The notes beneath the pieces are model-generated. The model saw only the letters and a list, made by a program, of their open reading frames with translations. It was not told the origin of the DNA and did not search any database. A stretch of DNA of 58,984 nt, taken from NCBI GenBank assembly GCA_934589525.1, contig CAKTOB010000017.1, forward strand, positions 1 to 58,984. Reading direction: 5' to 3'. This document shows, piece by piece, positions 34,184 to 43,630 of this stretch. The translations under genes and the position numbers were made by a program. This DNA comes from an uncultured Oscillospiraceae bacterium. Its GTDB lineage: Bacteria > Bacillota > Clostridia > Oscillospirales > Oscillospiraceae. Each line of letters starts with the position of its first letter. The first letter of the stretch is position 1.

Positions 34184-35929
34184 ATGGAACAGAAAAACGT
34201 ATTGCTTTCCGTCCAGGACCTGGTGGTAAAATTCAAGGTCCGTGGCCGCTCCCTGACCGCCATCCGGGGCATCAGCCTGGATATTTACGAGGGCGAGTCC
34301 ATTGCCATCGTGGGGGAGTCCGGCTCCGGCAAATCCGTATTCACCAAGACCTTTGCCAACATGCTGGATTCCAACGGCTATGTGGACAGCGGTAAAATCA
34401 TTTTCAATGACCCGGACCTTGCCGACACCACCTTGAATGTGGGCCGCCGGGAGCTGGCACGGATCAACTCCATCCGCATGCACCTGGATGCCTACTCCAA
34501 GCTGGAGCGGGGCGCCAAGACCTATAAGGAGATCAAGGCCCTGGAATGTGAAAAGAAGGCCAAGGCCAGCATCTCCGACCAGGAGGATCTGGCATTCCAG
34601 CAGAAGCTGGAGGACCTGCGCTTTGAGCGGGCCGAGGCCTTCAACTTAAAGCTGACGCTCGACTCCTCCGAAAAGGACAAGATCAAGTCCTGCACCGCCA
34701 AGATCAAGGACCTGGACAATCAGATCGAGGCCGTGGACAAAGAGCGGAAGGCCGCCCAGGCTGCGCGTGCCAAGGCCGCCCAGGCAGACACCGCTTACAA
34801 TGAGGAATATAGCCGGAAAATGGCTATGCTGAAAGAGCAGTACCACAAGGAGACCTCCGAGGCCATTTCCCTGGAGACCCACACCCGGAACTCCCACCTG
34901 GCCAAGGAAGTATACCTGACCGTGGGCCGCTACGACTGGGCCTCCCGGAACCGCATGATCAACAAACTGCTGAAGGCCTGCAAGAAGGCCATGCGGCAGG
35001 GTCTGGACATGACCGACGACGGGGTCCTCAACGATGTGTTCGGCGCCGTGACCTTCCGGGTCAAGCTCACCGAGGAAGAGGAAAACCGGCTCCACGGTAC
35101 CTGCATCCTGGACCTGGCCAACATCAAGTACAGCAAGGACCTGTCCCAGATCCGCGGTAAGAAAATCGCCACGGTCTTCCAGGACCCCATGACCTCCCTG
35201 AACCCCATTATCACCATCGGCCAGCAGATCACCTCCATCATCCTCAAGCACCAGCATTGCTCTGAGGGCGAGGCTCGTATCCGTGCCATGGAGCTCATGA
35301 AGAAGGTCGGTATCCCCAATGCCGAGAACCGGTTTGACGATTACCCCTTCCAGTATTCCGGCGGTATGCGGCAGAGAATCGTTATTGCCATCGCCCTGTC
35401 CTGCCAGCCCAAGATTCTGATTTGCGACGAGCCCACCACCGCTCTGGACGTGACCATTCAGGCCCAGATTTTGAAGCTCATCAAGGATCTTCAGAAGGAA
35501 TTCGGCTACACCATCGTCTTCATCACCCATGACCTGGGCGTGGTTGCCAACGTGGCTGACCGGGTGGCCGTGCTGTATGCCGGTCAGATCGTGGAGCTGG
35601 GCACCGTGGAAGACGTGTTCTACGACCCCCGGCACCCCTACACCTGGGCCATGCTCTCGAGCCTTCCCCAGCTTGCCCAGCGGAATACGGAGCTGTACTC
35701 CATTACGGGTACCCCTCCCTCCCTGTATAACAAGATCATCGGCGATCCCTTCGCCCCCCGGAACCCTTACTGCCTGAAGATCGATACCCTCCAGGATGCC
35801 CCCATGTTCCGGGTCAGCGATACCCACTTTGCCAAGACCTGGCTGCTGGACCCCAGAGCGCCGAAAATCGAAAAGCCCGCAGCCATCCAAAACCTTCACG
35901 AGAAACTCGTGGAAGCATTTAATATTTGA
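34184..35929 (+). CDS. Oligopeptide ABC transporter ATPase (OppD/AmiE-like) with long coiled-coil insertion
   Basis: 581 residues against about 330-355 for the family. Walker A is GESGSGKSV near residue 45. Between the Walker A subdomain and the Q-loop ([13 protein letters not shown] near residue 330) lies an insertion of about 220 residues, rich in Glu/Lys/Ala and predicted coiled coil ([38 protein letters not shown]). The rest is normal: [46 protein letters not shown], and the Opp C-terminal domain with [14 protein letters not shown]. It powers peptide import with the next ATPase. Confidence 0.92.
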   Translation: MEQKNVLLSVQDLVVKFKVRGRSLTAIRGISLDIYEGESIAIVGESGSGKSVFTKTFANMLDSNGYVDSGKIIFNDPDLADTTLNVGRRELARINSIRMHLDAYSKLERGAKTYKEIKALECEKKAKASISDQEDLAFQQKLEDLRFERAEAFNLKLTLDSSEKDKIKSCTAKIKDLDNQIEAVDKERKAAQAARAKAAQADTAYNEEYSRKMAMLKEQYHKETSEAISLETHTRNSHLAKEVYLTVGRYDWASRNRMINKLLKACKKAMRQGLDMTDDGVLNDVFGAVTFRVKLTEEEENRLHGTCILDLANIKYSKDLSQIRGKKIATVFQDPMTSLNPIITIGQQITSIILKHQHCSEGEARIRAMELMKKVGIPNAENRFDDYPFQYSGGMRQRIVIAIALSCQPKILICDEPTTALDVTIQAQILKLIKDLQKEFGYTIVFITHDLGVVANVADRVAVLYAGQIVELGTVEDVFYDPRHPYTWAMLSSLPQLAQRNTELYSITGTPPSLYNKIIGDPFAPRNPYCLKIDTLQDAPMFRVSDTHFAKTWLLDPRAPKIEKPAAIQNLHEKLVEAFNI

Positions 35930-35946
35930 AAGGAGGTCATGCCGTC

Positions 35947-37248
35947 GTGAGCAAAGAAGAAAACAAGTTGGAAGCCACTTCCAAACATATTCCCGAGCAT
36001 GGCCCCATTGATGAAAAGACCGGCAAGGAGGTTTTGCTCTCCGTCCGCAATGTGGACATCACCTTCGGCAAGGGAGACAAAGCCTTTAAGGCCGTTAAAA
36101 ACGCCAGTTTTGATATTTACAAGGGCGAAACCTTTTCTCTGGTGGGCGAGTCCGGTTCCGGTAAAACGACCATTGGCCGTGCGGTCATCCGTGTAAACCC
36201 CTGTTCTGCCGGTGAGATCCTGTATAAGGGTGTCCGCATTTCCGGCAAGATTCCCCACTCCCTGGACCGGGAGGTCATCCGGAACATCCAGATGGTCTTC
36301 CAGGACCCCGCCGCTTCTCTGAACGAGCGTGCCACCGTGGACTATATCGTCTCCGAAGGCCTGTACAACTTCCACCTCTACGAAAACGAGGCGGACCGTG
36401 TGCAGAAGGTGGAGAAGATGATCAACGAGGTAGGCCTGCTTCCGGAGCACCTGACCCGTTACCCCCACGAGTTCTCCGGCGGTCAGCGCCAGAGAATCGG
36501 CCTGGCCCGTGCCATGATCATGGAGCCGGAGCTGGTGGTGGCCGACGAGCCCATTTCCGCTCTGGACGTTTCCATCCGTGCCCAGGTGCTGAACCTCCTC
36601 AAGAAGTTCCAGAGAGAGCAGGGCACCACCTATCTCTTCATCGCCCATGACCTGTCCATTGTGCGGTTCATTTCTGACCGCATCGGCGTGATCTACAAGG
36701 GCGACATCGTGGAGGTTGCTGAGGCGGAAGAACTGTTCAACTTCCCCATGCACCCCTACACCCGCAGTCTGATTTCCGCCATTCCCATTCCCGACCCCAA
36801 GCTGGAAAAGAACAAGGAGCTGTTCACCTACGACCCCTCCCTTCACGATTACAGCGAGGACGGCCCCGAGATGGTGGACATCGGCAACAACCACTTTGTC
36901 TACGGCAACAAAAAGGAAATCGAGGAATACAAGGCCCTTCGTGCCAAGAATGTGCCCCTGAAGAGCATCACCATTCGGGACGAAAACCAGGAGCCTAAAA
37001 AGACCCAGGAGACCGCCCCCTCTCACGAGGAGATCCACATGGCCCCCGCCCGGGATACCGGCTCCTTCTGGTATAACCTCCTGGGCTTCCTGCTGCCGCT
37101 GCTGAGCCTGCTGGGCTGCGTGGCCTTCCGGAAGCACAATTACATTCGCAACTACAAAGCCCTGAAGAAGGGCGCGGTGGTGGGCCTGGTCTTCCGGGCC
37201 GTGATCCTTGCGATATTCCTGGTGCTTTTGATTTTGGCCATCGTATAG
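35947..37248 (+). CDS. Oligopeptide ABC transporter ATPase (OppF/AmiF-like) with membrane tail
   Basis: 433 residues. The ATPase core covers residues about 20-320: Walker [16 protein letters not shown]-loop [12 protein letters not shown], signature [15 protein letters not shown], Walker [13 protein letters not shown], and the C-terminal [16 protein letters not shown]. The tail (about residues 360-433) is unusual: after a Glu/His/Pro-rich linker it has two hydrophobic helices ([39 protein letters not shown]) with a basic loop between. The start is GTG 35947, 10 bases after AGGAGG. Confidence 0.92.
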   Translation: MSKEENKLEATSKHIPEHGPIDEKTGKEVLLSVRNVDITFGKGDKAFKAVKNASFDIYKGETFSLVGESGSGKTTIGRAVIRVNPCSAGEILYKGVRISGKIPHSLDREVIRNIQMVFQDPAASLNERATVDYIVSEGLYNFHLYENEADRVQKVEKMINEVGLLPEHLTRYPHEFSGGQRQRIGLARAMIMEPELVVADEPISALDVSIRAQVLNLLKKFQREQGTTYLFIAHDLSIVRFISDRIGVIYKGDIVEVAEAEELFNFPMHPYTRSLISAIPIPDPKLEKNKELFTYDPSLHDYSEDGPEMVDIGNNHFVYGNKKEIEEYKALRAKNVPLKSITIRDENQEPKKTQETAPSHEEIHMAPARDTGSFWYNLLGFLLPLLSLLGCVAFRKHNYIRNYKALKKGAVVGLVFRAVILAIFLVLLILAIV

Positions 37249-37270
37249 TTTCGGTTTTGTAAAGCATTTT

Positions 37271-37300
37271 GCCCGGCTTCCCCAGGAAGTCGGGCATTTT
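37271..37300 (+). terminator. Terminator of the peptide importer operon
   Basis: GCCCGGCTTCC and GGAAGTCGGGC form a stem with one G-U pair and a CCA loop, followed by ATTTT. Confidence 0.75.
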
Positions 37301-37343
37301 AAGACCCGGGAATCCGGGAGAACCAATGAAAGGAAGACCTGCT

Positions 37344-38540
37344 ATGTCAAGATTTCAGCGGGACCGCCGTCCCAATGCCCCGGAAGTTCAGCGTCTGGAT
37401 TTGAAAGAAGGGAACTACGTCAAGAGAATCATCCTCTTCGCCTGCGCCCTGGCCGTTGGCGCGGCGGCCTTTGCCTACGCCCTGAACACCATGCTGACTC
37501 CTCCCAAGGGCTGGCAGATGATCGAGGTCACCACCAGAACCACCGCCGCCCAGGAGATCATTCTCAAATATAATTTTGACCAGGCAGAGGATGTGGCCTC
37601 GGAAAAACGCCAGATCACAACCCTCTACTCGGAGGCCTTGCAGTCCGCCGCTGCCCAATTGGATTGTAATGAGGCAGAGAACACCGTAAACCTGCATACC
37701 ATCAGCGCCCAGCCCAATACCCCTGTGACGGTGGGGAAGGAACTGTACCAGGCCCTTTGCTCCTGGCAGGAAACCGGCAGCCGCGCATTGTACTATGCCC
37801 CCCTGTATAGCCGCTACAATGCGCTCTTTGCCTGCGAAAACGATGCAGATGCATCTCTTTATGACCCGGAGAGAAACCCGGAGGCAGCGGCCTATGTCAC
37901 GGCCCTTATGAAGTATCTGAATAGTGAAGATCATATCCGTCTGGAACTGCTGGGCAATGATCAGGTGATGCTTCATGTGAGCCAGGAGTATCTGGATTTT
38001 GCCCGGGAAAACGAGATCCCGGAGCTGCTGGACTTCGGCTGGGCGAAAAACGCCTTCGTGGTGGATCTGGTGGCCCAGACCCTCCTGGAACAGGGAATGG
38101 ACCGGGGGGTATTCTTTACCGTTGAGGGCTTCTCCCGGTGCATGTATGAGGTGCCCGTTTCTGCCTATCTTATGGAGAATGCCCCCGGGGGAGCCCGGAA
38201 AATCGCCACCGGTATTTATACCGGCCCCAAGTCCCTGGCCATCCTCTGCGGCTTCCCCGTATCCCAGGAGGAGACCCGGTTCTACACCTATGAAGACGGC
38301 ACCATTCTGGGGCCCTATATTGACAAGATTTCGGGGTTCCTCAAATCCGGAAACGAGAGTCTTGTGACCTTCGATGACGGCCCCCTGGGCCCCGCTGCGC
38401 TAAAGGCCCTGGAGGCCATGGCCGCCGGAAAAGCCCCGGAGGGCAAGTGCATGTACAGCCGCGGCAACGCCGTCATCTGCACAGACCCGGATGTGCGCAT
38501 CAGCTGGCTCCAGGATGATTACGCCCTGCAAAGAAAGTAA
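37344..38540 (+). CDS. Membrane-anchored protein with a degenerate ApbE-like domain
   Basis: 398 residues. A cytosolic N-terminus of about 28 residues and one helix (IILFACALAVGAAAFAYAL) are followed by an extracytoplasmic domain. Its order resembles FAD:protein FMN transferase (ApbE): VTVGKELYQALCSWQETGSR with YYAPLYSRYNALF (like the ApbE 'P..LW' region), then LLDFGWAKNAFVVDLVAQTL and LEQGMDRGVFFTVEGFSRC (like 'DLGGIAKGYA...D....L...G...ALVN.GG'). The GG and catalytic residues are not conserved, so flavin-transfer activity is doubtful. ATG 37344 has AAAGGAAG upstream. The match is from pattern reading only; the alternative is simply unknown function. Confidence 0.6.
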   Translation: MSRFQRDRRPNAPEVQRLDLKEGNYVKRIILFACALAVGAAAFAYALNTMLTPPKGWQMIEVTTRTTAAQEIILKYNFDQAEDVASEKRQITTLYSEALQSAAAQLDCNEAENTVNLHTISAQPNTPVTVGKELYQALCSWQETGSRALYYAPLYSRYNALFACENDADASLYDPERNPEAAAYVTALMKYLNSEDHIRLELLGNDQVMLHVSQEYLDFARENEIPELLDFGWAKNAFVVDLVAQTLLEQGMDRGVFFTVEGFSRCMYEVPVSAYLMENAPGGARKIATGIYTGPKSLAILCGFPVSQEETRFYTYEDGTILGPYIDKISGFLKSGNESLVTFDDGPLGPAALKALEAMAAGKAPEGKCMYSRGNAVICTDPDVRISWLQDDYALQRK

Positions 38541-38550
38541 AGCGCAAAAA

Positions 38551-38590
38551 ATTCCCCCATACCGGGTTTCAAAGCCCGGTATGGGGGATT
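38551..38590. terminator. Bidirectional terminator between convergent genes
   Basis: TCCCCCATACCGGG pairs with CCCGGTATGGGGGA. It is flanked by AAAAAATT and ATTTG and lies between the ApbE-like gene and the uracil permease gene. Confidence 0.85.
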
Positions 38591-38613
38591 TGTGCGTTTA
38601 TTGGGGACTCGGC

Positions 38614-39978
38614 TTACTTCTGGGCGCGGCTGCCGAAGTTGACCACGGCGGTGTCGCCCTGCTCGTTGGCGCCGAACTCATAGTCCTTGCCGGGGAGAAC
38701 GGCGTTCATCACAATGCCCACCAGAGCGGCCACAGCCAGACCGGAGAGGTTGATGGTGATGGAGCCTACGGGGATCTGGATGGCACCGGAATAGTTGACA
38801 CCCACGGCCAGACCCATGATCATGGCGGCAATCAGAACGTTGCGGCTCTTGGTGAAGTCCACCTGGTTTTCAACCACGTTCCGGACACCCACGGCGGAAA
38901 TCATGCCGTAGAGCACCAGGCTGACACCGCCCATGGTAGCGGCGGGCATGGCCACGATCAGCGCGGAGAACTTGGGGCAGAAGGACAGGATGATGGCGAA
39001 GAAGGCGGCCATACGGACCACCTTGGGGTCATAGACCTTGCTCAGGGCCAGTACGCCGGTGTTTTCACCGTAGGTGGTGTTGGCGGGGGCGCCGAAGAGG
39101 GAAGCCATGGTGGTGGCCAGGCCATCGCCCACCAGGGTCCGGTGCAGGCCCGGGTCTTCCACAAAGTTCTTGCCAACGGTGGAGGAGATGGCGCAGATGT
39201 CGCCCACATGCTCCATCATGGTGGCCAGGGAGATGGGCATGATGGTGACGATGGCGGTGACCAGCATGCCGGTATCCAGGTTGCTGCCGAAGATGGACAG
39301 GGCGGTCTTGTTCCAAACGATGGGCAGGCCGATCCACTTGGCCTCGCTGACCAGCTTCACCAGGTTCTCCCGGGAGGCGGGGTCAACGATCATGGAGAAG
39401 ACATAGGAGCCGACCACACCCAGCAGGATGGGGATGATCTTCACCATGCCCTTGCCCCAGATGTTGCAGCCGACTACAATCAGAATTGCAACCAGAGCCA
39501 CCCACCAGTTGGCGGAGCAGTTGGTCACGGCGGAGCCGGAAAGGGTCAGGCCGATGCAGATGATGATGGGGCCGGTGACGATGGGGGGGAAGTAGCGCAT
39601 GACCTTCTTGGCGCCGAACTGCTTGAAGAAGAAGGCCATGACCAGGTACACAAGACCGGCGCAGGCCACACCGAAGCAGGCGTAGGGGAGAAGCTCGTCG
39701 CCCACCCCGTGGGCACGGATGGCGTTGTAGCCGCCGATGAAGGCGAAGGAGGAACCCAGGAATGCGGGAACCTTCCGGCCGGTGATCAGGTGGAACAGCA
39801 GGGTGCCCAGGCCCGCAAACAGCAGGGCGTTGGCCACATCCAGGCCGGTCAGCGCCGGCACCAGGACCGTTGCGCCGAACATGGCGAACAGATGCTGCAC
39901 ACCCAGCAGCAGACGCTTGGGCGCCGCCAGAGTGCTGGCATCATACACCACTTCATTGTTCATTTCAGGAGCTGCCAT
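38614..39978 (-). CDS. uraA: Uracil/xanthine permease, NCS2 family
   Basis: 454 residues with about 14 membrane segments. Family signs are LLLGVQHLFAMFGATVLVPA near residue 22, FLGSSFAFIGGYNAI near 78, TGPIIICIGLTLSGSAVTN, and FGAPANTTYGENTGVLALSK near 265, whose Glu lies in the substrate site of UraA-type transporters. It is a proton symporter for uracil or possibly another oxopurine/pyrimidine; uracil is preferred by overall resemblance. It is monocistronic, and its leader carries a terminator-type hairpin (40002-40046) suggesting attenuation by nucleotide supply. Confidence 0.93.
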   Translation of the reverse strand: MAAPEMNNEVVYDASTLAAPKRLLLGVQHLFAMFGATVLVPALTGLDVANALLFAGLGTLLFHLITGRKVPAFLGSSFAFIGGYNAIRAHGVGDELLPYACFGVACAGLVYLVMAFFFKQFGAKKVMRYFPPIVTGPIIICIGLTLSGSAVTNCSANWWVALVAILIVVGCNIWGKGMVKIIPILLGVVGSYVFSMIVDPASRENLVKLVSEAKWIGLPIVWNKTALSIFGSNLDTGMLVTAIVTIMPISLATMMEHVGDICAISSTVGKNFVEDPGLHRTLVGDGLATTMASLFGAPANTTYGENTGVLALSKVYDPKVVRMAAFFAIILSFCPKFSALIVAMPAATMGGVSLVLYGMISAVGVRNVVENQVDFTKSRNVLIAAMIMGLAVGVNYSGAIQIPVGSITINLSGLAVAALVGIVMNAVLPGKDYEFGANEQGDTAVVNFGSRAQK

Positions 39979-40001
39979 TAAAATTCTTCCTTTCTATTCG
40001 C

Positions 40002-40046
40002 AAAAAAAGAGAGGAAAGGGGCTTTTGCATGTCCTTTCCTCCTCTC
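40002..40046 (-). terminator. Leader terminator (attenuator candidate) of the uracil permease gene
   Basis: On the minus strand GAGAGGAGGAAAGG pairs with CCTTTCCTCTC with a small bulge and is followed by seven T, about 25 bases before the start codon and downstream of the promoter. An intrinsic terminator in this position implies conditional readthrough. No PyrR-binding consensus or classical riboswitch is evident in the roughly 80-base leader. Confidence 0.65.
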
Positions 40047-40064
40047 CTGCGTTTTATCTATGAC

Positions 40065-40093
40065 AGTATACTCGCCTCGGGGGAAAAAAGCAA
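40065..40093 (-). promoter_or_regulatory. Uracil permease promoter
   Basis: On the minus strand TTGCTT (40088-40093), 17 bases, TATACT (40065-40070). Transcription should start near 40058, just before the leader hairpin. Confidence 0.65.
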
Positions 40094-40468
40094 GTCATTC
40101 CGGCTCTTTGAAGTTTCAAAATATGAACAGAGTATGACCGCAAATTTGTGTAAAATGATTAAACAAGAGGGTAAACCCTGGAATGCCGGAGGAAAAAGCC
40201 GGAGGACCGATAAGGGGAAGACCATGAAAATGCACGAATGAATTAAAACTCTGTCAGATGCCATTAATCCTGCAAAAGACCGTAAATCGCAAATGAACAG
40301 GTTTTGAATGCTTTAATTGTAAAAGATACACTTGCGCAGACTCTTAAAACTGTGCAAACAGACGAAACAGCAACGTAAAAACAGCGAATATACGGAATAA
40401 TTAAGGCTCTATACGTCATACGACCGAAAACAAATGTCCGCATGGCAGAAAAAGATGCAATTTCGCAC

Positions 40469-40497
40469 TTGAAAAAATGCAAAAACTGCGCTATAAT
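40469..40497 (+). promoter_or_regulatory. TRAP transporter promoter
   Basis: TTGAAA (40469-40474), 17 bases, TATAAT (40492-40497). The 40110-40460 stretch before it is AT-rich and shows no gene. Confidence 0.7.
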
Positions 40498-40547
40498 GCA
40501 CCCATCAAGTTTTTGGAGAGCCCAAAAATGAAAAGGAGGAACCATCT

Positions 40548-41516
40548 ATGAAATTCAAGAAGCTGTTTACTTTGGCCCTGACCACGGCCCTGACCCTTTC
40601 TCTGGCTGCCTGCGGCGGCGGGGCCTCCGCTACCAAGATGACCATGGGCACCGGCGGCTCCGCCGGAACCTACTACGGCTACGGCGGCGTGCTGGGCCAG
40701 TACATCAAGAATAAAGCGGGCATCGATGTGACCGTGGTGGCCACCGACGGCTCCAAGGCCAACATCCAGGGCATCCAGTCCGGCGACTACCAGCTGGGCA
40801 CCGTCCAGTCCGATGTCATGGCCTACGCCTGGGAGGGCACCCGTTCCTTTGAAAGCACCGGCAAGGTGGATTCCTTCCGGGTGGTGGCCGGGCTCTATGC
40901 CGAGTCCGTCCAGCTGGTGACCATGGATGCCAATATCAAATCCGTGGCAGACCTGAAGGGCAAGGCTGTTTCCATCGGTGCCCCCGGTTCCGGCGTTTAC
41001 TTCAACGCCATGGACGTGCTGACTGCCGCAGGCCTGACGGAAAATGACATCAAGGCCCAGTATCAGAGCTTCGCCGACAGCGCGGATGCTTTGAAGGACG
41101 GCAAGATCGACGCGGCCTTCATCGTGGCCGGTGCCCCCACCCCCGCCATTACGGAACTGTGTACCACCAATTCCGCATACCTGGTGCCCATTGACGGCAC
41201 CGTGGCCGAGGCCATGATGGCCTCCTGCCCCTTCTACACCGCCTACACCATCCCCGCCGGTACCTACCCCGGCCAGACGGAGGACGTTTCCACCGTTACC
41301 GTCAAGGCTACCCTCATTGTCTCCAAGGATGCTTCCGAGGACAGCGTGTACAACCTGACCAAGGCCATCTTTGACAACGCCGCCGACATTGCCAAGGAAA
41401 ACGGCAAGGGCGCGGAGCTGAGCCTGGACAATGCCACCTCCGGCATGACCGCTCCCTTCCACAAGGGCGCTGCCAAGTACTTTGCCGAAAAGGGCATTAC
41501 CGTAGATGCGCAGTAA
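40548..41516 (+). CDS. TAXI-family TRAP transporter solute receptor
   Basis: 322 residues, a lipoprotein (lipobox LSLAAC, Cys near 22). The TAXI fold shows MTMGTGGSAGTYYGYGGVLG near residue 33, GIQSGDYQLGTVQSDVMAYA near 75, VADLKGKAVSIGAPGSGVYF near 125 and DGKIDAAFIVAGAPTPAITE near 180. TAXI receptors capture small anionic solutes, often dicarboxylates or amino acids, outside the membrane for sodium-driven uptake; the ligand here is unknown. AAAGGAGG precedes the ATG. The fused permease follows after a stem-loop. Confidence 0.93.
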   Translation: MKFKKLFTLALTTALTLSLAACGGGASATKMTMGTGGSAGTYYGYGGVLGQYIKNKAGIDVTVVATDGSKANIQGIQSGDYQLGTVQSDVMAYAWEGTRSFESTGKVDSFRVVAGLYAESVQLVTMDANIKSVADLKGKAVSIGAPGSGVYFNAMDVLTAAGLTENDIKAQYQSFADSADALKDGKIDAAFIVAGAPTPAITELCTTNSAYLVPIDGTVAEAMMASCPFYTAYTIPAGTYPGQTEDVSTVTVKATLIVSKDASEDSVYNLTKAIFDNAADIAKENGKGAELSLDNATSGMTAPFHKGAAKYFAEKGITVDAQ

Positions 41517-41524
41517 TTGAAACC

Positions 41525-41552
41525 CCGGCGAGGCGGCCCCCCGCCTCGCCGG
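41525..41552 (+). other. Intercistronic stem-loop between TRAP receptor and permease
   Basis: CCGGCGAGGCGG pairs perfectly with CCGCCTCGCCGG around CCCC. No T-run follows, so it probably protects or partly terminates the receptor message, as in the peptide importer operon. Confidence 0.7.
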
Positions 41553-41631
41553 AACAGGGGAACGCCGAAGAAACGGCAGCAGAGGGCCTTTTCTTCAGCG
41601 CTTCCGATTTTCCAGAAGGAGGGAATCTTCT

Positions 41632-43575
41632 ATGAGTCTGTTTGATAAAAAAGCACAGGAGCCTATGGGCCTGGAGGAGGTCATGAAAAAATATGACCGG
41701 GAATCCAATGTCCGCATCTGGGAGGGAAAACCCAGAATCGCCGTGAATCTGATTCTGGCCACCTTTTCCCTGTTCTGCCTGTGCGTCACCCTTTTTGCCA
41801 GCTGGCTGGAGGAGCTGCGGCTGACCACCTTTGTGGCCTGGATCGTGCTGCTGGGCTATCTGGTGTTCCCGGCGAAAAAGGGCCGCCAGAGGGTCAATTA
41901 CATCCCCTGGTATGACCTGGTGCTCATGACCCTGGGTACCGCCGCCTTTTTGTACTATGCCTTTAACGCCAAGTCCATTATCCAGCAGGGCAGCATTTTT
42001 GCAAATTATCAGATCGTCATCGGCATTGTGGGCATTGTGGCCCTGGCGGAGGTATGCCGCCGAAGCGTGGGCCTGCCCATTCTGGTGGTGGCCGGGTGCT
42101 TCCTGGTCTATGCCCTGACCGCCGGTCTCTCCAACCCCTCCCTCTGGGGCAAAATCAACTACTCCGTCCGGTATCTGTTCTACGGCAAAGAGGGCATTCT
42201 GGCAACGCCCATCAACGTTTGCTCCAAATTCATTGTGGTGTTCATCGTCTTCGGTGCCTTCCTGGAGCGTACCGGCATTGCGGATTACTTTATCCAGGCG
42301 GCCAACGCCCTGGTTGGCCGGTTTTCCGGGGGCCCTGCCAAGGTGGCGGTGGTGGCCAGCGCCCTGGAGGGCGTGGTCTCCGGCTCCTCCGTTGCCAATA
42401 CCGTGGGCTCCGGTGCCGTGACCATTCCGCTGATGAAGGAAGCGGGCTATAAGCCGGAGTTTGCCGGGGCCGCGGAAGCCGCCGCCTCCACGGGCGGCCA
42501 GATCATGCCCCCCATTATGGGTGCCGCCGCCTTCCTGATGGCGGACTATGTCCAGATCCCCTACGGTCAGATCGCCCTGAAAGCCGTCCTTCCGGCGCTG
42601 CTGTATTTTACCGGTATTTTTATTTCCGTCCATCTGGAGGCCAAGAAAATGGGCCTGCGGGGTCTGCCCAAGGAAGCCCTGCCCAAAATTGGACCCCTGC
42701 TGAAAAAGAGCTACCTGCTGCTGCCCCTGGTGCTGCTCATTTACCTGGTGAGCACCAGCCAGAAGAGCATTCAGTACGCCGCGGCCCTGTCCATCGTGGC
42801 CTGCATCGTGGTCACCCTCTTCAGCGCCGAGACCCGCATCACCCCCATGCGGCTGCTGGAAGCCTTGGCAGCCGGGGGCCAGGGCTCCATTACCGTGGCG
42901 GCGGCCTGCGGCATTGCGGGCATCATCGCCGGCACCATCACCATGACGGGCCTGGCCAACGTGATCATCAACGCCATTGTGGTTCTGGCGGGTGACAGTG
43001 TGCTGATCGCCCTGTTCCTGACCATGATCTGCTGCATCGTCCTGGGCATGGGTGTGCCCACCACCGCCACCTACTGCATCATGGCAGCCACCTGCGCCCC
43101 GATTCTGGTGCGGATGGGGGTTCCCATGGTGGCTGCCCACTTCTTCGTATTCTACTTTGGCATCGTGGCGGACCTGACCCCGCCGGTGGCATTGGCCGCC
43201 TACGCCGGTTCCGCCATTGCCCAGGCCAATCCTATGAAGACCGCCCTGGAGGCCACCAAGCTGGCCATCGGCGCCTTTATCGTGCCCTATGCCTTTGCCC
43301 TGAGCCCCTCCATGCTGCTGATCGACACCACCGTTCCAGAGGTCATCCTCATCACCGTTACCTCTTTGGTGGGCATCGCCTCGGTGTCCGCCGCCATGGA
43401 AGGTTACCTCTTCGGAAGACTCAGCTGGTTCCGCAGAGGGCTGGCACTGCTAGGGGGCCTAATGATGATCTATCCCGGCGCCATGACCGACGTCATGGGC
43501 CTGGTGCTCTCCGGCGGGGTCGTAGCCCTTTCCATGCTGGACCGGAAAAGACAAGTGGCAAAAATGACCGCTTAA
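41632..43575 (+). CDS. TRAP transporter fused permease (small and large subunits, DctQM type)
   Basis: 647 residues with 16 or more hydrophobic segments. Residues about 40-200 correspond to the small 4-helix (DctQ) part and residues about 200-620 to the large (DctM) part. DctM landmarks are KFIVVFIVFGAFLERTGIAD, GGPAKVAVVASALEGVVSGS, SVANTVGSGAVTIPLMKEAG, ASTGGQIMPPIMGAAAFLMA and LGMGVPTTATYCIMAATCAP. Such fusions accompany TAXI receptors. It moves the captured solute inward with sodium. GAAGGAGGG lies before the ATG at 41632, and a strong terminator follows. Confidence 0.94.
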   Translation: MSLFDKKAQEPMGLEEVMKKYDRESNVRIWEGKPRIAVNLILATFSLFCLCVTLFASWLEELRLTTFVAWIVLLGYLVFPAKKGRQRVNYIPWYDLVLMTLGTAAFLYYAFNAKSIIQQGSIFANYQIVIGIVGIVALAEVCRRSVGLPILVVAGCFLVYALTAGLSNPSLWGKINYSVRYLFYGKEGILATPINVCSKFIVVFIVFGAFLERTGIADYFIQAANALVGRFSGGPAKVAVVASALEGVVSGSSVANTVGSGAVTIPLMKEAGYKPEFAGAAEAAASTGGQIMPPIMGAAAFLMADYVQIPYGQIALKAVLPALLYFTGIFISVHLEAKKMGLRGLPKEALPKIGPLLKKSYLLLPLVLLIYLVSTSQKSIQYAAALSIVACIVVTLFSAETRITPMRLLEALAAGGQGSITVAAACGIAGIIAGTITMTGLANVIINAIVVLAGDSVLIALFLTMICCIVLGMGVPTTATYCIMAATCAPILVRMGVPMVAAHFFVFYFGIVADLTPPVALAAYAGSAIAQANPMKTALEATKLAIGAFIVPYAFALSPSMLLIDTTVPEVILITVTSLVGIASVSAAMEGYLFGRLSWFRRGLALLGGLMMIYPGAMTDVMGLVLSGGVVALSMLDRKRQVAKMTA

Positions 43576-43591
43576 TATGGTGCCTATTCCC

Positions 43592-43630
43592 AAAAAGAAG
43601 CCGCTGTTTCCTCCCAGCGGCTTCTTTTTT
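43592..43630. terminator. Terminator at the end of the TRAP and sirtuin operons
   Basis: AAAAAGAAGCCGCTG pairs with CAGCGGCTTCTTTTTT around TTTCCTCC. It has a T-run on the plus strand and an A-rich start on the left, so it can serve both converging operons; the sirtuin stop at 43629 lies on its edge. Confidence 0.9.

Noticed and set aside
41497..43140. A 547-codon His/Gly-rich frame antisense to the TRAP permease
   Set aside because: Shadow of a membrane-protein gene, no start signals.
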